A DNA stretch of 64,000 nucleotides from Afipia sp. 1NLS2 (GTDB lineage: Bacteria; Pseudomonadota; Alphaproteobacteria; Rhizobiales; Xanthobacteraceae). The notes under the pieces were generated by a model. The model worked only from the letters and a program-made list of their open reading frames with translations. It made no database searches and was not told the DNA's origin. Positions within the stretch are counted from its first letter, which is position 1; every line of letters begins with the position of its first letter. Positions 17,014 to 24,448 of this stretch are shown here, piece after piece. The position numbers and the translations under genes were made by a program. The stretch lies in the NCBI RefSeq assembly GCF_000178995.1, contig NZ_ADVZ01000003.1, positions 496,001-560,000 on the forward strand. The letters are read 5' to 3'.

Positions 17014-17102
17014 AGGGCAACCAAAACCAATGATGCAACGTCGCATGAACGAGAAAGGAATCGTCAACGCTGACATCGGCATCGCTAGCTGCTAGCGAGA
17101 AA

Positions 17103-17126
17103 TGCCGGCACCCGAAGATGCCGGCA
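17103..17126 (-). terminator. Probable terminator of the MXKDX-repeat gene
   Basis: TGCCGGCA 17103-17110 pairs with its copy at 17119-17126 across an 8-nt loop, just beyond the stop codon of the minus-strand gene and followed on that strand by TTTCTC. A second hairpin (arms around 17082-17098) follows. The T-tract is weak, so efficiency is uncertain. Confidence 0.45.
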
Positions 17127-17133
17127 CGAGAAA

Positions 17134-17385
17134 TTAGTTCTTCTTCATCGAATCTTTTTTCATGCTATCGTTGTGCATTGGATCTTTCTTCATCGTGTCC
17201 TTCTTCATGCTATCGTTATGCATAGCATCGCCTTTCATGGCGTCTCCCTTCATCGTGTCTTTTTTCATGCTGTCGTTGTGCATTGAGTCCTTCTTCATTG
17301 CATCCTGTGCATGAACGGGGATCGCGCCGAAACCGAGGCTAGTTGCGATAAGGGCGGAGCTGAAGATTTTGGTGAGATTCGTCAT
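17134..17385 (-). CDS. Pentapeptide MXKDX repeat protein, secreted
   Basis: The start ATG 17383-17385 has AAAGGA at 6 nt. The 83-residue product has a signal peptide (about 1-26, ending in VHAQ). The rest is almost entirely tandem five-residue units of the type MKKDS, MHNDS or MKGDA, about ten copies. This matches the MXKDX pentapeptide repeat family, a Met/Lys/Asp-rich periplasmic product of unknown function. Met- and Asp-rich repeats could bind copper or other cations; this is speculation. It lies downstream of the DUF1223 gene in the sigma/NrsF neighbourhood. Confidence 0.85.
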   Translation of the reverse strand: MTNLTKIFSSALIATSLGFGAIPVHAQDAMKKDSMHNDSMKKDTMKGDAMKGDAMHNDSMKKDTMKKDPMHNDSMKKDSMKKN

Positions 17386-17410
17386 GGTCATTCCTTTCGG
17401 TAGATGGCAT

Positions 17411-17429
17411 GCCGAGCGAAATGCTCGGC
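17411..17429 (-). other. Hairpin between DUF1223 and MXKDX genes
   Basis: GCCGAGC 17411-17417 and GCTCGGC 17423-17429 form a 7-bp stem with a 5-nt loop, 26 nt upstream of the MXKDX start codon. No T-tract follows, so it is more likely a processing or stability element, or attenuator, than a terminator. Confidence 0.4.
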
Positions 17430-17469
17430 TGTTCTGGGGCTCACGTTGCTGCAAGCCCGAGGTGGATCA

Positions 17470-18192
17470 TCAGTCGGTTGCGGCGGCGAGAATTGGGCCG
17501 CCGTTCGGTGACTGAACGAGGATGGCAGTTTTCTGGCCGGCAGGTGCGGCTGCTACCGAAAAGTTCGAGGGAGTACCATTCCATGAGCCCAAGTGGACGA
17601 GTTCGTGAACCACATTCGCGTGCGGAAGCGTACGGCCCGTATTCTCACCGCGCTGGATAGGCACGTTGACAACATGAGGATCGTATCGCACGAGCCAGAC
17701 ATCTGCGGGATGAGACGGGATATTCGCGGCGAAAACGCTCACGCGCCCGCTCTCGATAAGGATTCTCGGAGCATCGTCCCGGGAGCGTGCCTCAGATTTT
17801 TTAATCGCTGATTGCGCCTCTGCGAAGTCTCGACCGACGAGTGAAAGGCGGCCGTCAACTACCATTTGTGGCGTGAAGGCCCCGCTTTCGCCAAGCGGAG
17901 CTTCGTAGGTTTCCTGACGGGCAGTATAATCCTTGCGTCCAAAGATGTCCTTCCAACCTAGATAGTCCCAGTACGTGACGGAAAAGCTCAGCGCCAGAAC
18001 GTTCGGTTCATCCTTCAAGCGGATTAGGTTGGCATTTGCGGGCGGGCACGATGAGCAGCCTTGGCTAGTGAAAAGCTCGACGACGGTAAGAGGGCGCGTC
18101 TCTCCAAAAGCGGGACCGATAACGGTTAAAAGCGCGAACGTACTTACAGAGAAGGCGAGAGTGCATTTGCGAAAGTTGGAAAATTTAGCCAT
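17470..18192 (-). CDS. DUF1223 secreted thioredoxin-like protein
   Basis: The start ATG 18190-18192 has GAGGAG at 6 nt; the frame extends to 18627, but the extra N-terminus overlaps the divergent promoter region and sigma gene and is not credible. 240 residues with a signal peptide (about 1-30) and a DUF1223 domain whose thioredoxin-like motif is SQGCSSCPPA. The family is periplasmic and often located with ECF/NrsF systems. A TGTAAC-N16-CGAA promoter-like element lies 33 nt above the start. Confidence 0.85.
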   Translation of the reverse strand: MAKFSNFRKCTLAFSVSTFALLTVIGPAFGETRPLTVVELFTSQGCSSCPPANANLIRLKDEPNVLALSFSVTYWDYLGWKDIFGRKDYTARQETYEAPLGESGAFTPQMVVDGRLSLVGRDFAEAQSAIKKSEARSRDDAPRILIESGRVSVFAANIPSHPADVWLVRYDPHVVNVPIQRGENTGRTLPHANVVHELVHLGSWNGTPSNFSVAAAPAGQKTAILVQSPNGGPILAAATD

Positions 18193-18224
18193 CGGCCACT
18201 CCTCACTGCTTCGATGCAGGAGAG

Positions 18225-18250
18225 TTCGACCGAAACTAAAGCAAGTTACA
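18225..18250 (-). promoter_or_regulatory. ECF-type promoter for DUF1223 (SigF/NrsF-like)
   Basis: Read on the minus strand, TGTAAC (18245-18250) is followed after 16 nt by CGAA (18225-18228), similar to the GTAAC...CGAA promoters of the Caulobacter SigF-NrsF type. The -10 lies 33 nt from the DUF1223 start. Confidence 0.55.
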
Positions 18251-18303
18251 TCATCACGAGTTAGTGATAACTGGACTTGGAATGACAGGTTGCTGTCGAG
18301 TTC

Positions 18304-18330
18304 TGTAACTTCCGCATCGCTGAAAGCGAA
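18304..18330 (+). promoter_or_regulatory. ECF-type promoter for the sigma factor gene
   Basis: TGTAAC 18304-18309 and CGAA 18327-18330 with 17 nt between, one more than in the divergent copy. It would make the sigma gene autoregulated. The distance to ATG 18364 is the same 33 nt as on the other side, which favours that start over GTG 18346. Confidence 0.5.
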
Positions 18331-18345
18331 AGGGCAATAGATCAC

Positions 18346-18891
18346 GTGCGGATAACTGAAGACATGCTCAGATCGCTTATGATGCGGAGCCTGACAGGAG
18401 ACGAAAGCGCTTATCGAACGCTCCTCACTGAGGTGGGCGTGCTGTTGCAGGACTATTTTCGCCGGCGCCTCAGAGATGGCTCTGTTGTCGACGATCTCGC
18501 GCAAGAAACGCTGATTGCCTTGCACCGTCGTCGGATGACCTATGAGTCGGACCGCCCCTTCACAGCCTGGCTGTATGCAATTGCGCGATACAAGCTTATC
18601 GATTATCTGCGCCACCGGCGGCGGCATCAGACACTTTCCCTCGATGAGACAAACGAGGCGCTCCTCGCAATGGACGAGACGATTACATGGAATGACCGTG
18701 AGGACGTCGAAAAGATTCTGGCGAGTATTCCGGAAAGACAGCGTGCTTTGCTCCGCGCGGTCAAACTGGAGGGTCGTTCGGTCGCAGAAGTATCTGTTGC
18801 GAATGGGCTAAGCCCGTCCGCTGTAAAGGTGACGATCCATCGCGCGATCAAAACCCTTGCTGGGCGCTTTGCCCAAAAGGAGGAGCAATGA
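18346..18891 (+). CDS. ECF sigma factor (NrsF-associated group)
   Basis: 181 residues from GTG 18346, or 175 from ATG 18364. Region 2 is clear (DDLAQETLIALHRRR, FTAWLYAIARYKLIDYLRHR) and region 4 is a helix-turn-helix (SVAEVSVANGLSPSAVKVTI). The gene overlaps by 4 bp the DUF1109/NrsF gene, the usual cognate anti-sigma. In Caulobacter such a pair responds to heavy metals and oxidants; the signal here is not known. Confidence 0.9.
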   Translation: MRITEDMLRSLMMRSLTGDESAYRTLLTEVGVLLQDYFRRRLRDGSVVDDLAQETLIALHRRRMTYESDRPFTAWLYAIARYKLIDYLRHRRRHQTLSLDETNEALLAMDETITWNDREDVEKILASIPERQRALLRAVKLEGRSVAEVSVANGLSPSAVKVTIHRAIKTLAGRFAQKEEQ

Positions 18892-19541
18892 ACGACTTTG
18901 ACCCCTCCTTAGGGCTGATAAATCTGCTGGTGTCTGATCTGAAGCCCGTCCGTACAGGTGTTGTGCGCCGCCAGGTGCTGGCTGCGCTTGGCATTTGCGC
19001 TATCGCAATGCTTATGATCGTTCTTCAGCTCTGGGGGGTAAGGCCTGACTTAGTTGCAGCGCTTCCGACGATGGCCTTCTGGACCAAAGAGGCATTTGTC
19101 ATAGTGCTGACGATTGCCGGCGTCGGCGCCATGCTTCGACTTGCCAGACCCGACGGCGCGGCCCGTGCTTCTGCCCGTTTTGCTTTTGGAACTGCCATCA
19201 CGATGGCCGTTCTTGCAATGTTACAGATCGCGACAAGCCCACAAAGTCTTTGGCGACATCTCGTCATGGGCAAGACTGCCGAGGTATGTCCCTGGCTCAT
19301 CATGCTACTTGCCTTACCGATTCTTGCCGTCGCGCTTTTTATAATGCGTCGTATGGCGCCGACTCAGCTCACGGCTGCCGGCGCCGCGGCTGGTCTGGCC
19401 GCCGGCGGACTTGCGGCGCTCGTATATTCAGTTGCGTGTGACGAGAGTGCGATGCCTTTCATTCTGGTTTGGTATGGCGCTGCAATCCTTGCAATGACTC
19501 TGCTAGGCGCTGTGCTGGGCCCTCGGACAATACGGTGGTAG
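18888..19541 (+). CDS. NrsF-type anti-sigma factor (DUF1109)
   Basis: 217 residues with about six membrane helices. Two conserved cysteines sit in periplasmic or membrane-edge loops (AEVCPWLI, near residue 135, and SVACDESAMP, near residue 184), as expected of NrsF proteins, in which cysteines sense the signal. The short N-terminal cytoplasmic part would hold the sigma factor. The ATGA overlap with the sigma gene keeps the two in stoichiometry. Confidence 0.88.
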   Translation: MNDFDPSLGLINLLVSDLKPVRTGVVRRQVLAALGICAIAMLMIVLQLWGVRPDLVAALPTMAFWTKEAFVIVLTIAGVGAMLRLARPDGAARASARFAFGTAITMAVLAMLQIATSPQSLWRHLVMGKTAEVCPWLIMLLALPILAVALFIMRRMAPTQLTAAGAAAGLAAGGLAALVYSVACDESAMPFILVWYGAAILAMTLLGAVLGPRTIRW

Positions 19542-19649
19542 ACACCACAGCCGTAAAAGAAAGGCAGCAATGCACGGTAAAATCTGTAACACTCGCGAGT
19601 CTTCCTCGTAGTTCACTGGGTTGGCGGAATAACTCAGGAGAAATACGCT

Positions 19650-19784
19650 ATGTTCGACATGAAAAACTTGAGTAAGTTGAAGATGCTCGACGATAACAGC
19701 CCGAAGGCAATGAAGGCATTTTGGGATTTCAATAATGCGACATTCGAGGACGGGGCGATAAGCAGCGCCGAACGGGCTGTATAA
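19650..19784 (+). pseudogene. AhpD/carboxymuconolactone-decarboxylase N-terminal remnant
   Basis: A 44-codon frame with a CAGGAG ribosome site whose product (MFDMKNLSKLKMLDDNSPKA and onward to FNNATFEDGAIS) matches the start of AhpD-like carboxymuconolactone decarboxylases. The catalytic CxxC-containing helix is absent and the frame closes at once. A truncated remnant. Confidence 0.6.
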
Positions 19785-19785
19785 A

Positions 19786-20028
19786 ACGGATCCCGGCGCC
19801 TACCTTGCTGGACTTTCAGCTTTAGGAGCATCAGATCCTTCTTCCGTTTTATTTGTGGCTGGTTCTCCTCATGATGTGCCGGGCGCGAGCGCAGTTGGCA
19901 TGCCGGTCTATTGGTCGAACCGTTTTAACGACCTCCTTCCAGGAAATTCGCAGCCGCCGTTGATGAATGAGAAAAATTTGCTTGCGCTGCCCGTTCTATT
20001 GGCGGCTGGCCCTATCGCGAAGGAATAG
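19786..20028 (+). pseudogene. HAD-superfamily (haloacid dehalogenase-like) C-terminal remnant
   Basis: 81 codons in frame from ACG 19786 with no start codon. The translation contains TDPGAYLAGLSALGA and VAGSPHDVPGASAVGMPVYW, equivalent to the conserved KPDP...Y and GDSPxDxxGAxxAGM segments of type-II HAD dehalogenases. The catalytic N-terminal half is missing. It directly follows the AhpD fragment, so a deletion seems to have joined two unrelated genes. Confidence 0.6.
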
Positions 20029-20225
20029 TTTATTGTGGTGTACGCGCGGTATTATCTCGACGGTCTGGATTTCTAATCGTCTTAGACTTTATTGAATCCG
20101 CCGAACCTCGTTGAGGGCCTGTTTAAGAAGTTCAGCGCCGAATGGCAGATATGCAAACTGAGATGCTTGCTAAACTCTCTCAGCTCTTCATTCTGCGAGT
20201 TGGATTGTCAACTTGAGGTAACAAG

Positions 20226-21440
20226 ATGGTTCGGCTGACAGATCTGCCAGAAGGGCAAGCCAAACGCCTCGCCGAACTGGAATGCCCTGATTTTCAGACC
20301 AGCCCGTGGGTGAGTGGCCCACCGCTTGCTGAACGGCGCGTGGCGGTCATCTCGTCCGCTGGGCTTTTTGTGCAAGGCGAAGCCGCTCCGTTTCGCGGTC
20401 GCGATGCCGATTATCGGGCGATCCCTAGGGAGGTTTTGCCAAAAGACGTTCTATGCAGTCATATCTCTATTAACTTCGACCGTACTGCGTTTCAGGAAGA
20501 CTGGAACGTAATTCTTCCTCTTGATCGGCTTAAAGAGCTCGCGGAGGAGGGGACGATCGGTTCGGTCGCTGAAATGCATTACTCGTTTATGGGGGCGATT
20601 GATCCCACCGAAGCGGAAGGTTATGTCCGCGAACTGGCGGTGAGATTGAAGCAGGACAAGGTCGACGCGGTTTTGCTCTGTCCTGTCTGACCCATCTGCT
20701 CGCGCGCCGTGAGCGCGCTGGCTCACTATCTGGAAGAAGAGGGCATCGCGACAGTCGCGATCAGCCTCATTCGGCCGCAAACAGAAAAAACCAAGCCACC
20801 ACGAGCGTTGTGGGTGCCGTTCGAGCTCGGCCGTCCCCTCGGACCGCCAAGCAATCCAGCTTTTCAGAAACGCGTGATTCGAACCGCCTTGCGATTGCTT
20901 GAGCGCGAAGAAGGTACCGGCACTATCGATAATTTCCCTGACGATGATCCGCGTAGCGTGCCAGATGCGGCGTGGCGACCGCCGATCACTAGTAGCTTTC
21001 TTTCAGAGGAACCGAACGCCGCACTTGCTCGATGGTTGCGCGAGGAAATCCGACTACTCGCGCAGGCGCATCAGCAATGGAAGGCCAGGCACAATCGCAC
21101 GACGGTTGGATTTGCGAGAGTATCGATCGAAGAGTGCGCCGATTTCGTGGGGGGATGGATGACCGGTGCCGTGACGCCAAGTCCATGGAGCGATCTGTCG
21201 GGGTCGATGATGCTGCGTTTTTGTGTGGACGATCTGAAGGCATATTGCCTGGAGGCTGGTGCGGCTGGCGATGGGCAGCCATCCGGAAAACAGCTCAGAG
21301 AGTGGTTCTGGAACGGCACAGCGACCGGGAGCGCAATCCGGGCTTTGAGAAAGGTCCTGCAGGCAAGTGACGATGAGCGATTGAGCCGTATCGTCAGCAC
21401 CTTTCTGGTACCTGCCGCACAAATCAGACCGGGTGAATGA
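20226..21440 (+). CDS. GrdB/PrdB-like selenoprotein with in-frame TGA (probable selenocysteine)
   Basis: Two adjacent frames (20226-20687 and onward to 21440) lie in the same reading frame, separated only by TGA 20688-20690. Read through, they give a 404-residue protein of the glycine/betaine/sarcosine/D-proline reductase selenoprotein B family. The stop falls at residue 155 inside CPV-U-PIC, exactly where the family has its Sec motif; downstream SRAVSALAHYLEEEGIATVA continues the family without a gap. A hairpin with a GU-containing loop follows the TGA. A GAGGT ribosome site precedes ATG 20226. Sec-insertion genes (selA, selB, tRNA-Sec) are not in the window and must exist elsewhere. Confidence 0.82.
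20691..20725 (+). other. Bacterial SECIS-like hairpin
   Basis: Directly after the TGA, GCGCGC 20702-20707 pairs with GCGCGC 20713-20718 around the loop CGTGA. The apical G-U lies 19-20 nt after the TGA, close to its position in the E. coli fdhF SECIS. Lower pairs (C20699-G20721, G20698-C20722) extend the stem past a mismatch. Confidence 0.6.
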
Positions 21441-21811
21441 GTGGGCCAAGCAAGACGGCGCGCTGACGGCTCCCGATTATTCGGGAAAGTCTTTTCTTCA
21501 ATACGCTCGGCAACTTCTCATCAATCCAGCGCGCTGGACTGGTATTTGTCGAATGGCAGCGCGGTGATCTCTTGCAGACGTCAGGCAGGGTTTTGACGCT
21601 GTTCAAGTGTAGAGAAACAAATCGCCCGAAGATGGCCAGCGAACGTGGCGGTTGTTCCCGAGCGCATTTTCAGCAAACGAGAAGCTCTGTCGCTACTAAT
21701 AGAATCGCCTGCCCGTTTGGCAATCGTCAGACAGCGATATTTTTAAATTTCATGCGAAATTTCGTAGAGATGTCAGCCTCCTGACATCTTAGAGAATCCA
21801 AATCGTATCAG
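21441..21811 (+). other. Intergenic region with a short unassigned frame
   Basis: No recognised gene. A 42-codon frame beginning at a GTG overlapping the selenoprotein stop (about 21431-21559, product with EWAKQDGALTAPDYSGKSF) could be a small gene or a remnant. The end of the region carries an inverted repeat at 21768-21789. Confidence 0.3.
21768..21789. promoter_or_regulatory. Palindrome TGTCAG-N4-CTGACA upstream of the flavin reductase gene
   Basis: Perfect 9-bp arms (AGATGTCAG 21768-21776, CTGACATCT 21781-21789) around CCTC, ending 22 nt from the flavin reductase start. The core is identical to sites at 16993 and 26980. The symmetry TGTCA-N6-TGACA fits a Crp/Fnr-superfamily dimer. Confidence 0.6.
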
Positions 21812-22381
21812 ATGGGAGTGATGAAGCTAGAAGCCGTCGATAGCAATGCATTTAGGTGTTCGATGCGCAGGTTCGCATCGAGTGTTTGCGTGATAACGAC
21901 CGGAGGACCCTGTCCCTCTGGAATGACCGCGACGTCCGTTTGCAGCCTATCAACTGAGCCAGCATCCATCTTGGTGGCGTTAAATAACGGAGCCAAGACT
22001 ACCAAAGCAATCATCGAAAACGGCTCGTTTGCTCTGAATGTCTTGTCTTCAGGTCAAGGGTGTTTGGCAAAGCTCTTTAGCTCCGATGCTTTGCGCCTGT
22101 CGAAGACGTTGTATCTTACAAGAAAGACAATCGTTGGTGTTACAGGTGTTCCTCTGATTAGAGGGACGTGTGCCGCCATGGAGTGTCGCGTCGATGAGGT
22201 CATGGCTCGCGGAAGCCATAGCATTATTATCGGTAGAGTTGTTTCAACTTCTGACCGAAATCTGAATCCCCTACTTTATCACGATGGTTCATATGGCTCG
22301 TTTTCAAATGCGGAGTTTAAAACAACTCCGCCAGTTAGAGCAGCCAAGTTGCAGAGCGATCTCGGATTTTCATGTGGGTAA
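21812..22381 (+). CDS. Flavin reductase family protein (HpaC-like)
   Basis: 189 residues of the flavin reductase/DIM6 FMN-binding family (MRRFASSVCVITTGG, GMTATSVCSLSTEPASILVAL). Such proteins supply reduced flavin to a two-component monooxygenase. ATG 21812 or 21821 may start it; neither has a well-spaced ribosome site. A LLM-type flavin enzyme at 27058 and an operator of the same type make a shared pathway plausible. It overlaps nothing and is followed by the enolase-superfamily gene after 106 bp. Confidence 0.85.
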   Translation: MGVMKLEAVDSNAFRCSMRRFASSVCVITTGGPCPSGMTATSVCSLSTEPASILVALNNGAKTTKAIIENGSFALNVLSSGQGCLAKLFSSDALRLSKTLYLTRKTIVGVTGVPLIRGTCAAMECRVDEVMARGSHSIIIGRVVSTSDRNLNPLLYHDGSYGSFSNAEFKTTPPVRAAKLQSDLGFSCG

Positions 22382-22450
22382 GCTAACAATCTAATATTTC
22401 GTCTCGCGGAATAGTGTTCTGTAATTCGTCTTTTCATTAATTCAGTCATG

Positions 22451-22478
22451 TGGAACGATTTATTCCATATAAATATGG
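22451..22478. promoter_or_regulatory. Candidate IclR operator (overlapping inverted repeats)
   Basis: TGGAA 22451-22455 and TTCCA 22463-22467 form a 17-bp palindrome; CCATAT-AA-ATATGG (22465-22478) overlaps it. The repeats end 10 nt before the enolase-superfamily ATG, over the ribosome site. A 14-of-17 match occurs at 25839 above the MFS gene. Confidence 0.45.
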
Positions 22479-22487
22479 AGTAATATC

Positions 22488-23579
22488 ATGGCTCATGTCG
22501 ATCGGGTACTTATTCGGCTTCTGCGTGTCGAACTAGCCCAACCCTATAAATTATCATTCGCCACAGTTCTGGCTTTTGACACGTTGCTGGTCGAGCTCCT
22601 CCTTGACGATGGAACAAAGGGTCTCGGGGAAGCCACAATTCTAACCGGCTATACCGATGAGACGGTCGGGGAGTGCTGGCGCGCGGCGCAGGACATTGCA
22701 GCGCAAATCCGAGGCAAAACGGCCCGTGAAGCAACCGATATTCTCACCGCGTGGATACCCAGTAATCCATTCACGGCGACGGCGTTTGGCACAGCGTTCG
22801 AGATGGCAGCCGATCATCCTGCGCTTCGCGTTGTTGGAAACGTACCAATCCTCGGAGTGATCAACACTTTGGAAGAAAAGAAGCTTGCCTCAGAGGTCGA
22901 AGCTCTGATGAAGGCTGGCTTCAAGACGTTGAAGGTCAAGGTAGGATGGGAGGTTGATCCCGACCTAGCCCGGGTGGGCGCCGTGCAGCAGCTTCTGGCA
23001 GGAACTGACGTCAACATCCGCATTGACGCCAATCAAGGCTTCAGCCCGGAAGACGGTGTGCGATTTGCGAGATCGCTTAGCCCAGATCATGTCGAACTCT
23101 TCGAGCAGGCCTGTGATGCGGACGATTGGGAATCCGCCGTAGCGGTCAAGAATGCGGCTCGCGTGCCTATCATGTTGGATGAGTCAATCTATGATATGGC
23201 CGACGTCGAGCGAGCTGCCAAATTGCAGGCGGCGAACTTGGTCAAATTGAAGCTCATGAAGCTTGGAAGCCTGACGTCCCTGGAAAGGGCATTGAGCCGG
23301 ACCAAAGCTTTGGGGATGCAGGCTGTCCTTGGAAATGGTGTTGCGACTGAAATCGGATGCTGGATGGAGGCCTGCGTCGCCGCGGTTCGTCTGCGGGACG
23401 TCGCGGGTGAGATGAACGGATTTTTGAAGCAGAAAATTCCGACCCTAAAAAACCCGTTGACGATCCAAAAAGGAGCAATTGTTATACCGAACGGATATCT
23501 ACCGGAGCTTGACGAGAAGGCTGTAGCCGCCATGCAGGTATCCTCGGAAAGCTTCCATAGATCGAATATGCGTGCCTGA
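22488..23579 (+). CDS. Enolase-superfamily cycloisomerase/epimerase (MLE subgroup)
   Basis: 363 residues. The muconate-lactonizing subgroup catalytic frame is intact: KVK (Lys149/Lys151), metal ligands Asp180 (RIDANQG), Glu206 (ELFEQAC) and Asp231 (IMLDESIY), and a distal lysine in LVKLKLMKLGS (near 255). It abstracts a proton alpha to a carboxylate; whether it is a cycloisomerase, racemase or dipeptide epimerase cannot be told. It is followed after 12 bp by an IclR regulator, so the two form an operon. Confidence 0.85.
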   Translation: MAHVDRVLIRLLRVELAQPYKLSFATVLAFDTLLVELLLDDGTKGLGEATILTGYTDETVGECWRAAQDIAAQIRGKTAREATDILTAWIPSNPFTATAFGTAFEMAADHPALRVVGNVPILGVINTLEEKKLASEVEALMKAGFKTLKVKVGWEVDPDLARVGAVQQLLAGTDVNIRIDANQGFSPEDGVRFARSLSPDHVELFEQACDADDWESAVAVKNAARVPIMLDESIYDMADVERAAKLQAANLVKLKLMKLGSLTSLERALSRTKALGMQAVLGNGVATEIGCWMEACVAAVRLRDVAGEMNGFLKQKIPTLKNPLTIQKGAIVIPNGYLPELDEKAVAAMQVSSESFHRSNMRA

Positions 23580-23591
23580 CAGGAGTTCTGT

Positions 23592-24398
23592 ATGCCTCTC
23601 ACTCGCCCAAAAGTGGCAGTAGCTGCGTCTCGCAGCTCCGGAGAGCCGGATGAGGCCGGCAGTTCGTACCTCGAAAAGGTGTTTGCTGCTCTAGAAGCAA
23701 TTTCCTCCTCCGACCTACCAGTGAGTCTCAGTGAAGTCACGGCGCGGCTTGGAATACCAAAGCCTTCTGTTCATCGTATTCTAGCGCAGCTCGAACAAGC
23801 TCACCTTATAAAGCGAGATCTGGCCGGAAAGCGATACTTAAGTGGCGAACGCGCGACACGGCTGGCCTATACAACTCTTCAATCGGCGGCCCGTACGGCG
23901 AACGAACTCGTCCTTCGCGGACTCGTTAGTTCGATTGGTGAGACATTTAATATCAGCATCCTTGATGGTGCCGATATCGTATATATTCATCGTGTTGAGT
24001 GTGACTGGCCGCTCCGTAGCCATTATGCCGCGGGATCAAGATTTCCAGCGCACTGCACGTCTTCAGGGAAGGCAATATTGGCCTTCAGCTCGAAAGAAGT
24101 CCGTAAGCAATTTATCGACAACGTCGCATTGAAGCGCTTTACCTCAAATACAATCGGCAGCCGGACAAGGTTCATTCCGATGTTAGACCGCATTAAGCAG
24201 GATGGGTTTGCGCAAAACGATGAAGAATATATCGACGGAGTGGTCGGAGTAGCGGTGCCTATCCTCGGCAAAGACGGACGGGCGTTGGCCGGCTTATCGC
24301 TCCATGCGCCGTTGGCGAGACTTAGCTTGAGGCAGGCCCGGGAGCATGTGCCGGCGATGAAGCAAGCCGCTCGAAAGTTGGCTGCTCTCATTTCCTAG
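23592..24398 (+). CDS. IclR-family transcriptional regulator
   Basis: 268 residues: an N-terminal winged helix-turn-helix (SLSEVTARLGIPKPSVHRIL, about 47-66) and a C-terminal IclR effector domain (HCTSSGKAILAF, DEEYIDGVVGVAVPIL, AGLSLHAPLARL). It ends the enolase-superfamily operon and probably controls that operon and the convergent MFS gene through TGGAAC...TTCC operators. Confidence 0.9.
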   Translation: MPLTRPKVAVAASRSSGEPDEAGSSYLEKVFAALEAISSSDLPVSLSEVTARLGIPKPSVHRILAQLEQAHLIKRDLAGKRYLSGERATRLAYTTLQSAARTANELVLRGLVSSIGETFNISILDGADIVYIHRVECDWPLRSHYAAGSRFPAHCTSSGKAILAFSSKEVRKQFIDNVALKRFTSNTIGSRTRFIPMLDRIKQDGFAQNDEEYIDGVVGVAVPILGKDGRALAGLSLHAPLARLSLRQAREHVPAMKQAARKLAALIS

Positions 24399-24401
24399 AA
24401 T

Positions 24402-24426
24402 AATGCCCCCGCGGTGCGGGGGCATT
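24402..24426. terminator. Bidirectional intrinsic terminator
   Basis: A perfect 11-bp GC-rich stem (24402-24412 with 24416-24426) with a 3-nt loop lies between the convergent IclR and MFS stops. The A/T ends of the stem give short T-runs in both directions. Confidence 0.75.
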
Positions 24427-24448
24427 TCGATTGTGGCTTTATAGATTT

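Noticed and set aside
18193-18627. N-terminal extension of the DUF1223 gene
   Set aside because: It has no family match, runs through the divergent promoter and antisense to the sigma gene, and a signal peptide with a good ribosome site begins at 18192.
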